NCBI GenBank assembly: GCA_030077755.1
Contig: JAQJZZ010000010.1
Location: 5,580,001 to 5,644,000 of the forward strand
DNA: 64,000 nt
Origin: Filosporella fistucella
Taxonomy: Eukaryota > Ascomycota > Leotiomycetes > Helotiales
Direction: 5' to 3'
A program made the position numbers and the translations under genes. Of this stretch, positions 11,121-25,212 are shown one piece after another (positions within the stretch are counted from its first letter, which is position 1; every line of letters begins with the position of its first letter). Under the pieces are notes generated by a model. The model made no database searches. It was not told the DNA's origin and saw only the letters and a list, made by a program, of their open reading frames with translations.

Positions 11121-14100
11121 ATGTCTTCTGATAGTGACGATGATATTCCCCTCGCACGAGGACGTGGTAAGTTCTTCCTACCTCCAAAAAGAGCCTCATT
11201 TGCGCTTTGTGCCTTGCCTTCTCAATTCAGACTTCACCTTCGGTTTTGCGGTTTTCACATATTTGACGATTAGAAAACCAGCTTACATTGTTCACAGTAT
11301 CTTCTGCGGTCATCTCCAAAGACATTGACAAAGCTATGGACAAGGCCACTGCAAATGCGAAGTCTGCCCCTGCAGGAATATCGATTCGAAATGGCCCAGT
11401 CCTCGAAGACAAGATGGAGGTGGACGAGCCCGCAACGAATGGAAATTCAAAGCGGAAAGCGCGCACAAGCACATCGAAGCCAATGAATTATCATGATGAT
11501 AGTGATGATTCAGATACTCCAATTGTATGGAATAGACCCTCCATCTCCTACGGGTTTCACATTATTTGAACATTTTATGCCCTATAAAATGGTTGCTGAT
11601 TCGAATTTCAGGCTAAGCGACAAAAGACGACTAAAAAGAAGGTCGAATCCGATTCTGACGATTCAGATGCGCCACTGGCGGCGAAGAAGAAGTCTGGAAA
11701 ACTGCCGCCAAAAAATACCGCTGCTGCAATTGGTGAAGATTCCTCTGATGATGACGAACCCCTTACCAGCAAGTTGGCAAAGCAAAAAGCGTCGATTGAG
11801 AAGAAGGCAGAGAAGGAAGCCAAAGCAATTCGCGCCAAAGAGAGCAAGTCCAAAAAGCCTCCCATCAAAAAGCCTAAGAAGGAAGATTCAGACGATGAAG
11901 ACGATGTGAAGCCAAAGCCGAAGCGCAAGTCCAATGGCCTTGCTGCTTCCAAGAAGACAAATGGTGTGAAGAAAGAAGAGTCTGATTCGGATGTACCTCT
12001 AGCCAAGAAGGCGACCGCCAAGAAGCCCAATGGAAAAGCCAAAGCCGAAGACATCTCTCCGGTAAAGAAGGGCAAGGGTAAGGCGAAGAAGGAGGAGAGT
12101 GTTGAGGAAGAGGAAGAGGTTTACCGATGGTGGGACGCTCCAAAGAAGGAGGATGATAGCATCAAATGGGACACTCTCCAACACAACGGTGTTGTATTCC
12201 CTCCTGAGTACGAACCTCTCCCAAAGAATGTCAAACTTCTCTACGATGGTGTCCCTGTGACTCTGTCAGTAGAGGCTGAGGAGATTGCTGGCTTCTTCGG
12301 TGCCATGTTGAATTCCACTCTGAATGTCGAAAACCCAACTTTTCAAAAGAACTTTTTCGATGATTTTAAAGAGGAGGTGAAGAAAACTGGAGGCGCATTC
12401 GGACCCGACGGTAACAAGATTGCTATCAAGGAATTCTCGAAATTAGATTTCAAACCAATATTTGCTTACTATGATGGCAAGAATCAAGAGAAAAAGGCCA
12501 GAACCACAGCCGAGAAGAAAGCTGACAAGGCTGCAAAAGATCTCCTCGAAGCCCCATACACACAATGTATCTGGGATGGGCGAAAGGAGCAGGTTGGCAA
12601 CTTCCGAGTCGAACCTCCAGGACTATTCCGAGGGCGTGGTGCACATCCAAAGACAGGAAAAGTGAAACGCAGGGTTTATCCGGAGCAAATCACCATCAAT
12701 ATTGGCAAAGAAGCCACTGTCCCCACTCCACCTGAAGGCCATAAATGGAAGGATGTACAACATGACAACAAAGCAACTTGGCTCGCAATGTGGCAAGAAA
12801 ATATCAATGGAGCCTACAAGTACGTTATGCTTGCCGCTAAGAGCAGTATCAAGGGTCAAAGCGACTTCAAAAAGTTCGAGAAGGCTCGGGAGTTGAAGAA
12901 ACACATCGATCGCATTCGAAAGGAATACACACGCGATCTTCGTGCGGAGCTCATGGCAGACAGACAGCGTGCCACGGCGGTCTATCTAATTGATAAGTTT
13001 GCGTTGCGTGCCGGAAACGAAAAGGATGCCGAGAACGAAGCCGAGACTGTTGGATGCTGCTCCCTCAAGTATGAGCATGTCACATTGAAACCACCCAATA
13101 CCGTCATATTCGATTTTCTCGGAAAGGACAGTATCAGGTTCTATGATGAGGTTGTGGTAGATGATCAGGTGTTCAAGAACCTGAAGATCTTCAAGAAGGC
13201 TCCGAAGAAAGACGGTGATGATATTTTTGATCGCCTCAATGTAAGCTCCATCCCGCACCCCTTCCATGTATGAGCTAACATGTCTAGACCACTCAACTAA
13301 ATAAGCACTTGACCAACTACATGCCTGGCCTCAGCGCAAAAGTCTTCCGTACTTATAATGCTTCGTACACAATGTCTACTCTTTTGAAGGAGCTCAAAAA
13401 TACCAACATCAGCATGCAAGAGAAGGTCAAGCTTTACAATGACTGTAATCGAAAGGTTGCCATTCTTTGTAATCACAAGCGCACTGTTGGTGCTGGTCAT
13501 GAAGCTCAAATGGAAAAAATGACGGACAGGGTAAGGACACACGTTCTTGGTTCCTATACTCATTCTGACAATTAGAAATAGATCAAAGGACTTCAATATC
13601 AGCAGTGGCGCCTCAAGCAAATGATTCTTGCCGTTGACAAGTCTCAAAAGAAGAAAAAAGGCGCTGATTGGTTTGAGCTTGATGGTGATCTTGATGAGGC
13701 CTGGATAATTGAACATCAAGCTTTCCTTGTGCAGGAGCAGCGCACAAAGATTGAGAAGAAATTCCAAAAGGATAATGAGAAGCTCGCCGCTGAACGCCAA
13801 AAGGAGATGAAACCCAAGGAGCTGCAAGAACGCCTCGAGGCTGCCGACGAGCTGGAGAAGAAGTTCAAGGACGAGAATAAGAAGAAGAAGGTCGAGCCTG
13901 AAGGTAAAGGTCCTTCAGTTGAAAAGTATGAGGCAAACATCAAGAAAATTGATGAGCGCATTGCCACAATGAGGCTGCAGGCTGAAGACCGAGAGGGCAA
14001 CAAGGAGGTTGCGCTCGGCACCAGTAAAATTGTGGGTTTCTTCTCTTCCAACATAGTATTTCCTTCTAACATTGTTCCAGAACTACATCGATCCCCGCCT

Positions 14101-14221
14101 GACTGTTGTTTTCGCCAAAAAGTTCGAGGTCCCTATTGAGAAGTTCTTTTCTAAGACTCTTCGCGAGAAATTCACCTGGGCGATCGAGTCGATCCAAGAC
14201 GAAGACGAATGGGAATTTTAA
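11121..14221 (+). CDS. TOP1: DNA topoisomerase I (type IB)
   Basis: Relaxes supercoils by transient single-strand cleavage through a 3'-phosphotyrosine; nuclear. Six exons: 11121-11166, 11298-11524, 11612-13240, 13288-13530, 13582-14031 and 14081-14221, giving 911 aa. The N-terminal ~240 residues are a charged Lys/Ser/Asp/Glu tail with repeated SDSDD-like and KKP-rich blocks, as in eukaryotic TOP1. The core begins near RWWDAP and continues through [19 protein letters not shown] and the catalytic core ([15 protein letters not shown]). A coiled linker rich in Lys and Glu follows, and then the active-site Tyr in [14 protein letters not shown] (about residue 867). The end is [14 protein letters not shown]. 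It is longer than many fungal relatives because of the tail. Divergent from ATP3 and convergent with COQ6. Confidence 0.96.
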
Positions 14222-14942
14222 ATCTTCCACCCGAAATTTACATCATGTAAACTCAGGCATGATGAGCCGCAGTTCATCTCAATTTCTATTATTCTTTGTG
14301 GCAATACTCACATGCCATTCATTTCTTAAGATTCATACTGCATTTACAGTCAGGAGCGCGGCGGCGGCATGGTGGCATTTATTCAGCAGTCAGGACAGTC
14401 TGCCTATGGGACAGATGACTTTGGAAAATTGACAGGATAGGACCTCCCAGAACCAACACATTTCAGGATGCACGTCTTGATGGCTTGGTTGCTGCTGCTT
14501 ATCGCTGTCGCCGATTCCTTGGGTTAAACTCCCGCCGGATCTGGCCTCGGTCCTGAAATACCTATTTTACAGCCAGCCTTTACACAAAGTACAATTTGCC
14601 TGGAATAGATGAACATAAACAATGCCCCTGGCATTACCATAGAAAAGAATATAAATCACTAAAATCTCACGTCTCACTTTGAATGTGACTAAGTGTACAA
14701 ATTTGGTGTGAAGCTGATTTTCGCATCACATATTTTTTATATGGTCGAGAAGGATACAGGTCATGCCCTCGAGCACGAAAGTCCTGTATTCCCTTCGTGC
14801 TAGTCTCGTGGGCTGAGGCCGTTGTACGGCTGTGAGATAGTCGATACTTTGCATGGCAATGACTTGGTTGATTAAAGTAGTGAACTGTCCACTGTTATAG
14901 GATTCAGTGGAATTTGGTGGGGTGTCATAGTGGTACATTAAT
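14222..14942. other. Convergent spacer between TOP1 and COQ6
   Basis: A 721-bp region holding the 3' ends of two convergent genes. I see only short open frames and A/T-rich stretches suited to 3' processing; no gene or structured RNA is apparent. Confidence 0.6.
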
Positions 14943-16514
14943 CTACATTCTTGTTCCCGCAGCTTGTTCCATCAAAGCCCTTTTGATAGGACCCAACGCA
15001 TTCACAGCCTTTAAACCAACGCTCCTCAGGCTAACTATAGGACCACTTCCAACCGAGTATAAGTTGTGTATCTTGTCACATACACCAAGCATCAAGTGGT
15101 TGGTCGCATATCGTTCGGCGTTGTATGGTTCTAGTGACATACGCACTCCAATGTCTTGGCCATGAGTTACAGCATATTCTATAGTCTTCGCAAGGCACTC
15201 GACATCGCCTTGCCCTTGATTAAGGCCTTGACCGGCAAGAGGATGAATAGTATGTGCAGCGTCTCCAACAAGAGCAACTCGTTCGCCTACATAGGTTTCC
15301 GCGTGTCTTAATACCAACGGAAATTTCGCCACACTGTTGTCCTGTACAGCGACGACCCTTGGTGGGAGCTTCCGTGCATCCACGCCCTTCGAGCTCTGCA
15401 TGATTCGCCATTCAATATCTTGAGTGAGATCGGTCCCCTGCTCCGTCGCTTTGAAGTAGTAGTAATCCATCTCAGCCGGGGTCAATCTAAAAGCTGCGTT
15501 GACTAACGCAGCTATGTTTTGTTGCTTAGGAGGGGTCGAGTCTTGCTGATTGATACCCCTCAGACGGTCTGCTATTTTTGGAGTGGTTGTCCAAACAAGA
15601 GAGGCGTAGTTTCCAGGCAGAGGCAGCATGGCAACTGGTCCTGTTGGCATGAATCTTTGATAGGCAATCCTTTCACCCTCCTTTCCCCAGCCATTGTGTT
15701 CCAACTGCAATGTAGCCACCACTCCCCATCTTTTGTAATCCCATTCAATCCGCTTTATCCCAGCGAACTTCCTCACAGGGCTATTTGCTCCATCAGCTCC
15801 TACCAATAGCCTGGCAGCCAATTGCCGACCACTGCTCAAAGTGACAATTGGCCAGCTCCTCAAGTCCGCATCCTCACTTTCTTCACCCAGGTTGATACCT
15901 TTCACAAATTCCTTATCTAGAATGTCCACTCCTCCCAACTCGGACACCCTCTTCAGTAGGCCAGAAGTAAGATTCAAGTTCTCATTCATATAGGCAATTG
16001 TGCTCCCCTTCTTCTCGGAATCCCATTCAAAGTCTATAGTTGCTCCTGTCACTCCATCCCAGACTTTCATTTCATGGTATGGCTGTACCCGTTCTTGTTG
16101 CACATATTTCCAAGCGCCAATCCTTCCTAAGAAGCGAGCGGAGGAGGGTGTAAGAGAAGAGCAGCGATTGGAGAATTCGGTGAGAGGGAGGGTAAAGTTG
16201 TGGTCTTGTGAAAGGTCCTTGGTTTCTACAAGAGCGATTCTCAATTTGGCAGTGGCAGGATTCGATCCTAAATTTTTATTAGTAGGGGCAGGAGAATATA
16301 TAGACCATGTGTTAAAACTATTATACTTACTTAGAGCTGCTAGGAGACTCAATCCTGCCGGTCCGCCGCCTATGCATACTACATCGTAAATATCTGTTGT
16401 AGATGTGGCGGTAGCGTAGCTCTTTTTTTGGTTCAGCACCGATTTCTGTGTACAGCTTTGGCATACATAGTTGCTGAGCTGACGCAGATTTGGTCTTCTT
16501 GAAATTGGCTTCAT
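14943..16514 (-). CDS. COQ6: Ubiquinone biosynthesis flavin monooxygenase COQ6
   Basis: FAD-dependent monooxygenase that hydroxylates the C5 position of the benzoquinone ring in ubiquinone synthesis, in the matrix-facing CoQ complex. The exons are 16514-16331 and 16267-14943 (502 aa). The 63-bp intron (GTAAGT...CTACTAAT...TTTAG) is a multiple of three without a stop, so it could be misread as coding; removing it joins LLAAL to RSNPATAKLRIALVE, as expected for the family. The N-terminus is a short mitochondrial presequence. Motifs are CIGGGPAGLS (dinucleotide binding), GADGANSPVR (the DG motif region) and LVGDAAHTIHPLAGQGLNQG (GD motif, FAD ribityl contact). A TCACGTGA palindrome lies 87 bp upstream of the ATG. 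Confidence 0.94.
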   Translation of the reverse strand: MKPISRRPNLRQLSNYVCQSCTQKSVLNQKKSYATATSTTDIYDVVCIGGGPAGLSLLAALSKYNSFNTWSIYSPAPTNKNLGSNPATAKLRIALVETKDLSQDHNFTLPLTEFSNRCSSLTPSSARFLGRIGAWKYVQQERVQPYHEMKVWDGVTGATIDFEWDSEKKGSTIAYMNENLNLTSGLLKRVSELGGVDILDKEFVKGINLGEESEDADLRSWPIVTLSSGRQLAARLLVGADGANSPVRKFAGIKRIEWDYKRWGVVATLQLEHNGWGKEGERIAYQRFMPTGPVAMLPLPGNYASLVWTTTPKIADRLRGINQQDSTPPKQQNIAALVNAAFRLTPAEMDYYYFKATEQGTDLTQDIEWRIMQSSKGVDARKLPPRVVAVQDNSVAKFPLVLRHAETYVGERVALVGDAAHTIHPLAGQGLNQGQGDVECLAKTIEYAVTHGQDIGVRMSLEPYNAERYATNHLMLGVCDKIHNLYSVGSGPIVSLRSVGLKAVNALGPIKRALMEQAAGTRM

Positions 16515-17196
16515 ATCGCCTTTTCAATCACTGAGGATGAGGTGGACGATGACAAATGGTTCGACAATCTACCTACATCTGAATTGAGCTAATCGCGAGA
16601 TCACGTGAATAAACTATCTGGAGCAAAAGTTGCTTGCATTTGTATGTTTTTCAGAAATTGCTGCTACTACAATGGAGTACCTTTGTTTTCTATCTCCGCG
16701 AGGTTCTACTGCTCAATAAGCGCAGAGTTTCTGTTTCGGAACGGAGGGCGATATTAGCTGAAGGCCATGATGCATGCTGATTTCAAGGACTGTCGCTCCA
16801 AAATTTGTTTTTCGTACCCAAAATCTTTCGAAGTCGCAGAATAGTAGTCCTCATTCTTAATGTCTATTAAAATTTTAGAGTCACGCAAAGATTAGAAAGT
16901 CTGAGGAATTATGCGTGAATTGGCAAAATAATCTTCTCACCATTGCCTGTTGCATACATGACAACAATTACATCTAAATACACAAGTCAATCTTTATTGC
17001 TCTAAGCATGTGGTATCATATTTGACGAATCATCCAGTCGTCTCGCCGTGCCATTAGCCCCCAATAAAACCAAAGAGATCGAAGAAATGTTCATGAAGAG
17101 AACGCTAAGCCAATATACTCCAATCCGAAATTCGTCTCATACACATCTGATCCTTCGTCTCTCATGAATGCCGCAAACCTTTACTTATCCACCCCC
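16515..17196. other. COQ6 upstream region and 3' flank of the next gene
   Basis: A 682-bp region between two minus-strand genes. Apart from the TCACGTGA element (listed separately) it is A/T-rich sequence with no gene-like frame. Confidence 0.55.
16601..16608. promoter_or_regulatory. TCACGTGA palindrome upstream of COQ6
   Basis: A perfect palindromic E-box core that matches the sites bound by Cbf1/Tye7/Pho4-like bHLH factors in fungi. It sits 87 bp before the COQ6 ATG, a sensible promoter position. Binding is inferred from the motif only. Confidence 0.4.
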
Positions 17197-18624
17197 TCAC
17201 ATCCTATCGTCAACTTCTGTGAGGGCCTTCTCACACAAAATCTGATAGCGCTCCCCATTGAAACGCTCTCTCTTCCATCCTGCCTCCTTCAATCTCTTGA
17301 TTCGCTCTCTTAGGTCAGTCTTCTGCATCTCCTCCCTGCTGACATCCTCGATACCAAAGACTTGTTCTCCTTCGACGTTAAACTGGTTTGGCAGATTGGA
17401 TCTGCGAGTTTTGCGGGCTTGAGACAATTGTGAGATCTGAGAGAAGATGGACGAGATGTGATAATCTAATTGGGTTGAAAGGGCCAGGAGGCGGTTGTGG
17501 TAGCGGTGTGCTGATTGAGCTACCAAGTACTTAGAAATTGTGTCAAGCTGTTGGGTTCTGGTCGGAGCGAAGTCTCTGGGTGGTGACTGAGACGGGGGGT
17601 TTGGGAAAGCGTCAATAAGGGTTGACTCGTCCAGTGTTGCGGTCACTGGTTCGGAAACCAACGTTGGAAGTTGCAAAGAGAACGAAACTTTCTTCTTTCT
17701 ATTCCGGGCAGCAGGTGAAGCGGATGCGCTACGCTTGTGTGTTGGCTGCTGGTCGACGGGGGAGCTGGAAACGGAGGAAGAAGCTGAATTGACTGAGGAG
17801 GTTGATGAGAACACCGAAGACACAGAGCTACGGACACTGCTGGATATAGAAGGATGTGTGTGATGGTCATATCTTCGGGATGCATGTATCATCGTCGGAT
17901 CCGTGTTGAAGGTCTCATACTTGACAATCGCTTGTCCTTTTTGGTAGTAAGAAAGTGCCTCCTGCAAGAGTGGCAATTTATTGCTTGAATGGTTATGAAG
18001 TGTACTGGCAGTCATCTCCAAGGAGCTGGCTGCAAAGAATGATAAGTAAATCGAGTATAAAGGATGAACTCGGTCCTAAGTTTGGTTAGATGAGCAATGA
18101 TGATGGAGTTTACGATTACTCACTGGATCTTTGACATTGTCCAATATTTGCTTGCATCGCATCGAACAGTGTTTATATTGACCTCGAGAAAACAGGGACT
18201 TGACTTCTTCCATGACTTTTCGATATTCGTCGTCCGTGTAGGGCAAGATGGTGAGATCGGTGACTGGTCCAGGCCGTTGTCTTTTTGGTGATGTGGAAGA
18301 ACTGGTGGGCTGTTGGGGAACTTTTGCTGAAGAATTTATTAAGTTCGCAGACAGTGATGTCCTTGTATCAGATTTTAATTTCAATGGAATCAGCCGCGCC
18401 ATATTGTCCGATTGTTTCGATTGAGTACAAATAGCCTTTCTGTTTGTATCGATTGGGGTATTGTGAGGCGCTACCGAATTCCTGTCTATTTCTGCAGCTG
18501 CCCGGGGCGACTCTGAAGAACTTCGGCGAGGGATATTGGCAATATTTCCGTTTGCAGGAGTCTGGACTGGTGAAGAACAATTAGGGAAGAGAGAGTATGA
18601 AGAACGTCGAGAAATAGGAGGCAT
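17197..18624 (-). CDS. Uncharacterised fungal protein with a TPR-like central segment
   Basis: I cannot name it. Two exons, 18624-18124 and 18075-17197, with a 48-bp intron (GTGAGT...CTAAC...TTAG), give 459 aa. The N-terminal ~125 residues are Ser/Pro/Asn-rich and probably disordered. From about residue 130 helical sequence runs across the splice junction (DDEYRKVMEEVKSLF, KHCSMRCKQILDN, HPLYSIYLSFFAASSLEM, LLQEALSYYQKGQAIV), resembling a pair of TPR-like helical hairpins. A Ser-rich linker (long SSVSS runs) follows, with a basic RNRKKKVSFS patch that could be a nuclear signal. Further predicted helices and a charged end (DLRERIKRLKEAGWKRERF) close the protein. Splicing restores one open frame, supporting a real gene. 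Confidence 0.78.
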
Positions 18625-21600
18625 TGCGATTTAGTTATATTGAATAGGCAATGAGGCGCACACTATGGATTCTGAGACAGACGGACGCAAAACAGAACAG
18701 AGACATCAAGCTTCTGGATGCCTCAAGACTTTATGAGGAGAACAAGCAAAAATGCGAATTAACATTCCCCTGTCTATCGGGCTCTCCAACCCCCTCGGCG
18801 CACAAGCAGATGTCTGTTCACACCCTTGCTGTGCATCGTTGGAGCAGGGTAAATGATCACTCGATAGCATGAACAAAGCTCATCTCACAACAATTTGTCG
18901 ACATGATCGGCCAGAATGTGGAGGTATGCAGCACGAAACGAAACAAACGCCGCCGCTTAGGTGTGTTGATGGCACTTGATGCGCCATGCTTGTCAAAAGC
19001 AATGGGCAGCTCAGCACGTACCGCTTCTCCTTTCCTCCCTCAACGTCTGAGAACTCTGTGCGCAGTAAGATTTCTCTCCACACCGTCACCAATTGTCCGA
19101 GCCTGCGTAGGTGTTCGTCCGAAATTTTTGTGATAGAAGGATCAGGAGAGAGCAGTCTCAAAACGCCAGACTTGCATAAGAAGGACAAGTTGATACAGGA
19201 GCGGCGACGACTGCACCTCAAGAAAAGTATAAGAGCCCCTTTTATCACTTGAGAAGCGAAGCGGGGGAGAGACAGAAAGGGACCGGCTGGATAAATGCAC
19301 AAAACGTCTCTGCATAATTGTGTATTGGAGGAATAAGCACAATACTTATTTTTGGTCCTCTCAACGAAAGGCGCAGTCCAGACGGAAGAGAGTGATATTA
19401 CCTGTCTTACTTGCGGAGTGTTCCTGGCAGATTGTGCAGAGTCAGGACTTAGAAGCGAGGCGACCATTTTGCAGCGACAAGACTCATCCGGAAATGCCTC
19501 GACGTCAGAGCGTAAGTCACTGTTGGCCGAGTAATACAAGAGAAGAGAGTAGCTCGGAGCAGGTGAGATGAACCTGCATATGTGCTCGTCCCTTTCAACC
19601 CCACACTGAACTGTCTCTCCGAAAGGTGCCCACTCTGATACAGGCAAAAAGGCGGCACTAAATAGGAACTTCACAAGTACCGAAGGACGAGCTATTCTGT
19701 CTCAAAAACTTGTCCTTCAGTCGCTGGAAGCTTAGATCTGTTGCATCACTTGCTGACAGTATATACACGCCTGGGATTTTCCTGGTGTCTTAATATCTTT
19801 CTGAGTTATATCTCAATACAGCCTTTAAATCCAGGGATTTGTTATTTAAAAAGGCTGGTTTTTATTTCCCCTCCTGCAATATCAAAATGTTCTCCTCATA
19901 ATATGAATATATGGCGTGGGCTCGAGATCTGGGCGCAACAAATGCTCGTGCTACCGATCTTTGTGTCACCTAAACTCCCATGTGTCTAATTCCGAGTCGA
20001 TCTGAAGGCCACGGGCAACGTCTGAGCATTTGCTTTTTTGTGTTGTTCCTGACGATCCCTTGGTCAAGGCTAAAGGTTCTCAGATTGCCGGCTGCCGCAG
20101 ACTTTACCTCCGTATGCAGGAACAGAATTTACGAGTCATATCAGTAGAGAGGCGCAAGTTTAACCTGCGATATGTTCCGGGTTTAGCTTATGTGCTATCT
20201 TATTATTCCTGCAAGTGAAGCACTTTCCAAATTCGGAACTTTTCCGCTCGACAATCAGGATTTTCTGAGGACAACCAGTGCTTGGAACATTTATGTGGTG
20301 CCAGTATATGCTCGGTACAAGTACATAGCAGGATTTCAAAGCCGCCAAAACAATTTTCATAACTTCCATCCGAAATATTCGTTTCATACGAATAAAGTTC
20401 GCTGTCATCCAAGCCCCCCAAGCCAGTCACATTCTCGAACCCACAGGCGAAAAGTCTATTCTTTCGGGTGGGTAACTAATATGCAATTTGTCAATAATTC
20501 AGGCATCAACGTGGTTAGCAGCATGTCTTTGAGCCTTAATAAGAAAGCTGTAAGCCTCCTCGATGTTGATTTCTGGAAGTGCTATGCAAACACCACCAGC
20601 AGACCGTCTTACCGCCTCAGATGTGCATCTCCCGCGCTACCAAAAGTATATTGACCGTGGAACCAACTTTGGCAGATACCAAGTATCCACTCAATGATAT
20701 GACACCGGGAGAATGACAAAATATGCATTGTTCTATGTAATTTACAATTTCTTTTCAGCTACTACATCTTCCAACGAGAGGAACCCCTATGAGCAAATAT
20801 AGAAGGGTTTCCTCATAGCAGGACTTCAATACATTACGTATTGTACAGAAATAGTGGCAATGAAAACCTAATTCCACAAATTCTCTTAAATTACTATACC
20901 AAAATGTGAAAACATTGGATTTCTCTAATATTCATCTCATTCCACATAACTATGGCCAATGTTATAATTCTACCAATAATTGCAGATCAATGCACATCAT
21001 GTTATGACACAAGAATAGAACAATCAGCACCCCTCTTATCCTTATCTTCTCTCCGAATGATGAAGAGAGGCAAGCATTGTGCGCACTTCGCTACCAAACT
21101 TCACAACCTCAAATCAATGCGACCAACTATCTCATCTCCTAGATTTTCAGCATAAAAAAATTAGAGCAACCTGTAGCATAACGAAAAGTGAAATCGCAAT
21201 GATACAAAATTAATGAATGCCATTATCGATTTGCTCTCTACATTACAATAGAGGAACGAGATCTTGGAAGGTAGGGCAGCGATGTTACTAGCAAGTATCA
21301 TCAAACATCCCTGGACAGCTCCCGCTGTCAATCGCTGTCACAAACCTAATGCTACCTTCCCATCGGAGGAGCAATCCGTCCATCTTAAGGTTTTATGGAA
21401 TCTGTGGCGGTGCTCATTTTTATCCCAGCGAAAACCTGCCGATAGTCAAACTCTATCGCTATTGGAGCTGTTGGTATAGTTATATCGTCGAAAGCGTATT
21501 CCGTGATTTGGCATGAGTATTCCACGTTTACTCTGTCCGGTAGGATTTTACTTGCCGTGCAAGGTTGGTTTCGGCACAGTACCCATATCGCGACGATACT

Positions 21601-22033
21601 CCGAGCATATGTATAATGGCATGAAAAAGTGGAACCCCTCATACCAAGGACGATTCTGTCGTGCGCACACGGCCAAGTATTGTTCATGTGAGATAATGTA
21701 AGGCATGGCAATATAATTGTGAGTCATTGTCTGACAAGATTCTCAAGATTTGTGAAGATGGTCCAAGGAGGCAATTTAGAGAGCTGAAGCAGCTCTTTAG
21801 ATTGATCACACAGTTGGACTGTTTGGGAAGACCGAAAACTTCTGGCCGGGAAGTTGCTTCATTGATTCAGAGGATTCTCTGTGAACTGTGGAGTGGCTGC
21901 TATTCATAATCAACCATAGACAAGTTTATCAGCAGACTGGAAATTCAACGCGACGCGACGCAGTGCAGCCCTTTTCGGGTATCGACAAGTAACAAATGAA
22001 GAATAGCATGAAAACAGTGCGAGCAGTCTATCC
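18625..22033. other. Gene-poor stretch, 3.4 kb
   Basis: No gene can be supported. The longest open frame (18880-19674, minus, 264 codons) begins with a GTG, overlaps equally long frames on the plus strand, shows no domain and has irregular composition. From about 19700 to 21200 the DNA becomes strongly A/T-rich. I saw no terminal repeats or tandem array. Confidence 0.55.
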
Positions 22034-23565
<1,532 letters not shown>

Positions 23566-24575
23566 AGTCAGCCAATGCTTCATAGGTAATTTAAGGGAAA
23601 TCTCGAAAACATCTTGTTTCCTCTAGGGTATATTGCGTGTTGCAAACATCGTTTGTTGGAGCTCGCGAAGTCTGCTGGGAGGGAACAAGGGAAGGTGCGG
23701 GGTGAACTCACAACTCATCGTGGCTGCTGGATGTCGTTCTCGGACTGGACTGTACTATTACTTGTAACCTTAAAAGGTAGTCGAGGTTGGACTTGAAGTG
23801 GATGTAGTCCACACACGGATACAAGTTTGTACGTGTTGACTTATGATGTTGAAATGGAAAGGTTGGTGGTCGTGGTGGGGCTGAATCGGGGAAAACAACG
23901 TATGCAGGGTTTCGACAAGGTGGGCACGAAACGATCAATATCTTTATGTTCTTCGTGAAAAGGAAGTGTAGTTTGAGATGAAGTATGACTTTGTGTACGA
24001 CGAGAAGAAATTAGAGCCAGTTTCCAGTCGTCTGTTTGCAGTATGCCTTGCCGTCACCACAAGCTTATTACAGTAGCCGCAGTCAGACTCCTGGGCCTGA
24101 GCTGAGAGCTGAGCTGAGGGGCACTGGTCAGGGGCTAGTAAACACGTGAGAGCACTAAAATTCTCACTTCTTTCATGAGGAGGGAAAGAAGGATATAATT
24201 ATGAAAGAAAATTTGGTAGAGTCAGTGGTTTGGAAAGTGTGGATTCACTACATAGATCCAGACAGTGCTGGTATGAATATGACGCTCGCTTTTCAAGGCT
24301 GTAACAAGTTGAGTTCTAAGTCCCAAAATAGGATGTGTCTGGTGTCCCTATCGATAAGACTCGGCCGCAGCCCAGGGCATCATTGGGAAAGTCGCGACCT
24401 TGGAATAATTTGTCTTGTCCAACACATCGCCTTGTGCAAACAACTACTTGAAGAGAACCGAATTGGCCATATTGTCTTGGCTTCCACATAACTTTTTTAA
24501 GCTTTGCGTTACACCATAAGTTTCCCGTCGTGCAAAGCCAAGGTTACAAGTACAAGGCACGGAACGCAGGAGGAA
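23566..24575. promoter_or_regulatory. Divergent promoter of CaM kinase and E2 genes
   Basis: About 1 kb separating two divergent starts. It includes a GAGCTGAG-type short repeat cluster near 24100-24120 and a CACGTG core at 24144-24149. No gene-like frame was recognised. Confidence 0.4.
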
Positions 24576-25212
24576 ATGGCGGCATTCGCAACCAAACGTC
24601 TGGGCAAAGAGCTGTCAAAGGTATGCTCGAACCGGTCGGCAGACTCAAAGTACGTTCTTTAATAATTCTGCAGATACATGGCAGTCTCCCTCCCGGAATC
24701 GAGCTGGTTTCTGCGGAAGGATTCGAAGAATGGCTGCTTGACATCAAAGTCCTTGATGCCAATCCACTCTACCTAAACCAAACCTACCGATTGAAATTCA
24801 AATTCAGTCCCTCATATCCTATCGGTATGTCATGTTGTCGCTTTTCTTAGTATATACCTCTCAATGTGAATATTTGAGGTCATATGATGTTTCACAAGGC
24901 CTTTGCTGGTTTCCATCAACAGGCACAAACTGACAAAATAAAGAACCACCCGAAGTGACATTCGTGAACACAACTGATCGCCCGATTCCGATTCATCCTC
25001 ACATATACTCCAACGGCATAATCTGTCTAGATCTACTCGGTCAACAGGGCTGGAGTCCGGTTCAAAATGTTGAGAGCATATGTATGAGTCTACAAAGCAT
25101 GCTAACTGGCAATACCAAAAATGAGAGGCCCGAAGGAGACCAGCAGTTTGTGGCGAACAATAGACGGCGGCCACGGGATATTGATTTCTACTATCATGAC
25201 AACACTGTTTAG
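24576..25212 (+). CDS. Ubiquitin-conjugating enzyme E2, UBE2W-like
   Basis: E2 enzyme carrying ubiquitin on a Cys thioester for transfer to substrates. Exons 24576-24620, 24674-24824 and 24944-25212 give 154 aa, essentially just the UBC fold. Motifs: the N-terminal helix KRLGKELSK, then YRLKFKFSPSYPIEPPEVTF, then HPHIYSNGIICLDLL with the catalytic Cys at about residue 93, and QNVESICMSLQSMLTG. The catalytic loop reads HPHIYSNG instead of the usual HPN, and the tail ends WWYHD-like (IDFYYHDNTV). Both features are typical of the UBE2W group, which in animals can ubiquitinate the alpha-amino group of disordered N-termini. That activity here is inference from subfamily resemblance. Confidence 0.88.

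Noticed and set aside
18880..19674. 264-codon minus-strand frame
   Set aside because: It begins with GTG, overlaps comparable frames on the other strand, has no domain or regular composition, and lies in a gene-poor region.
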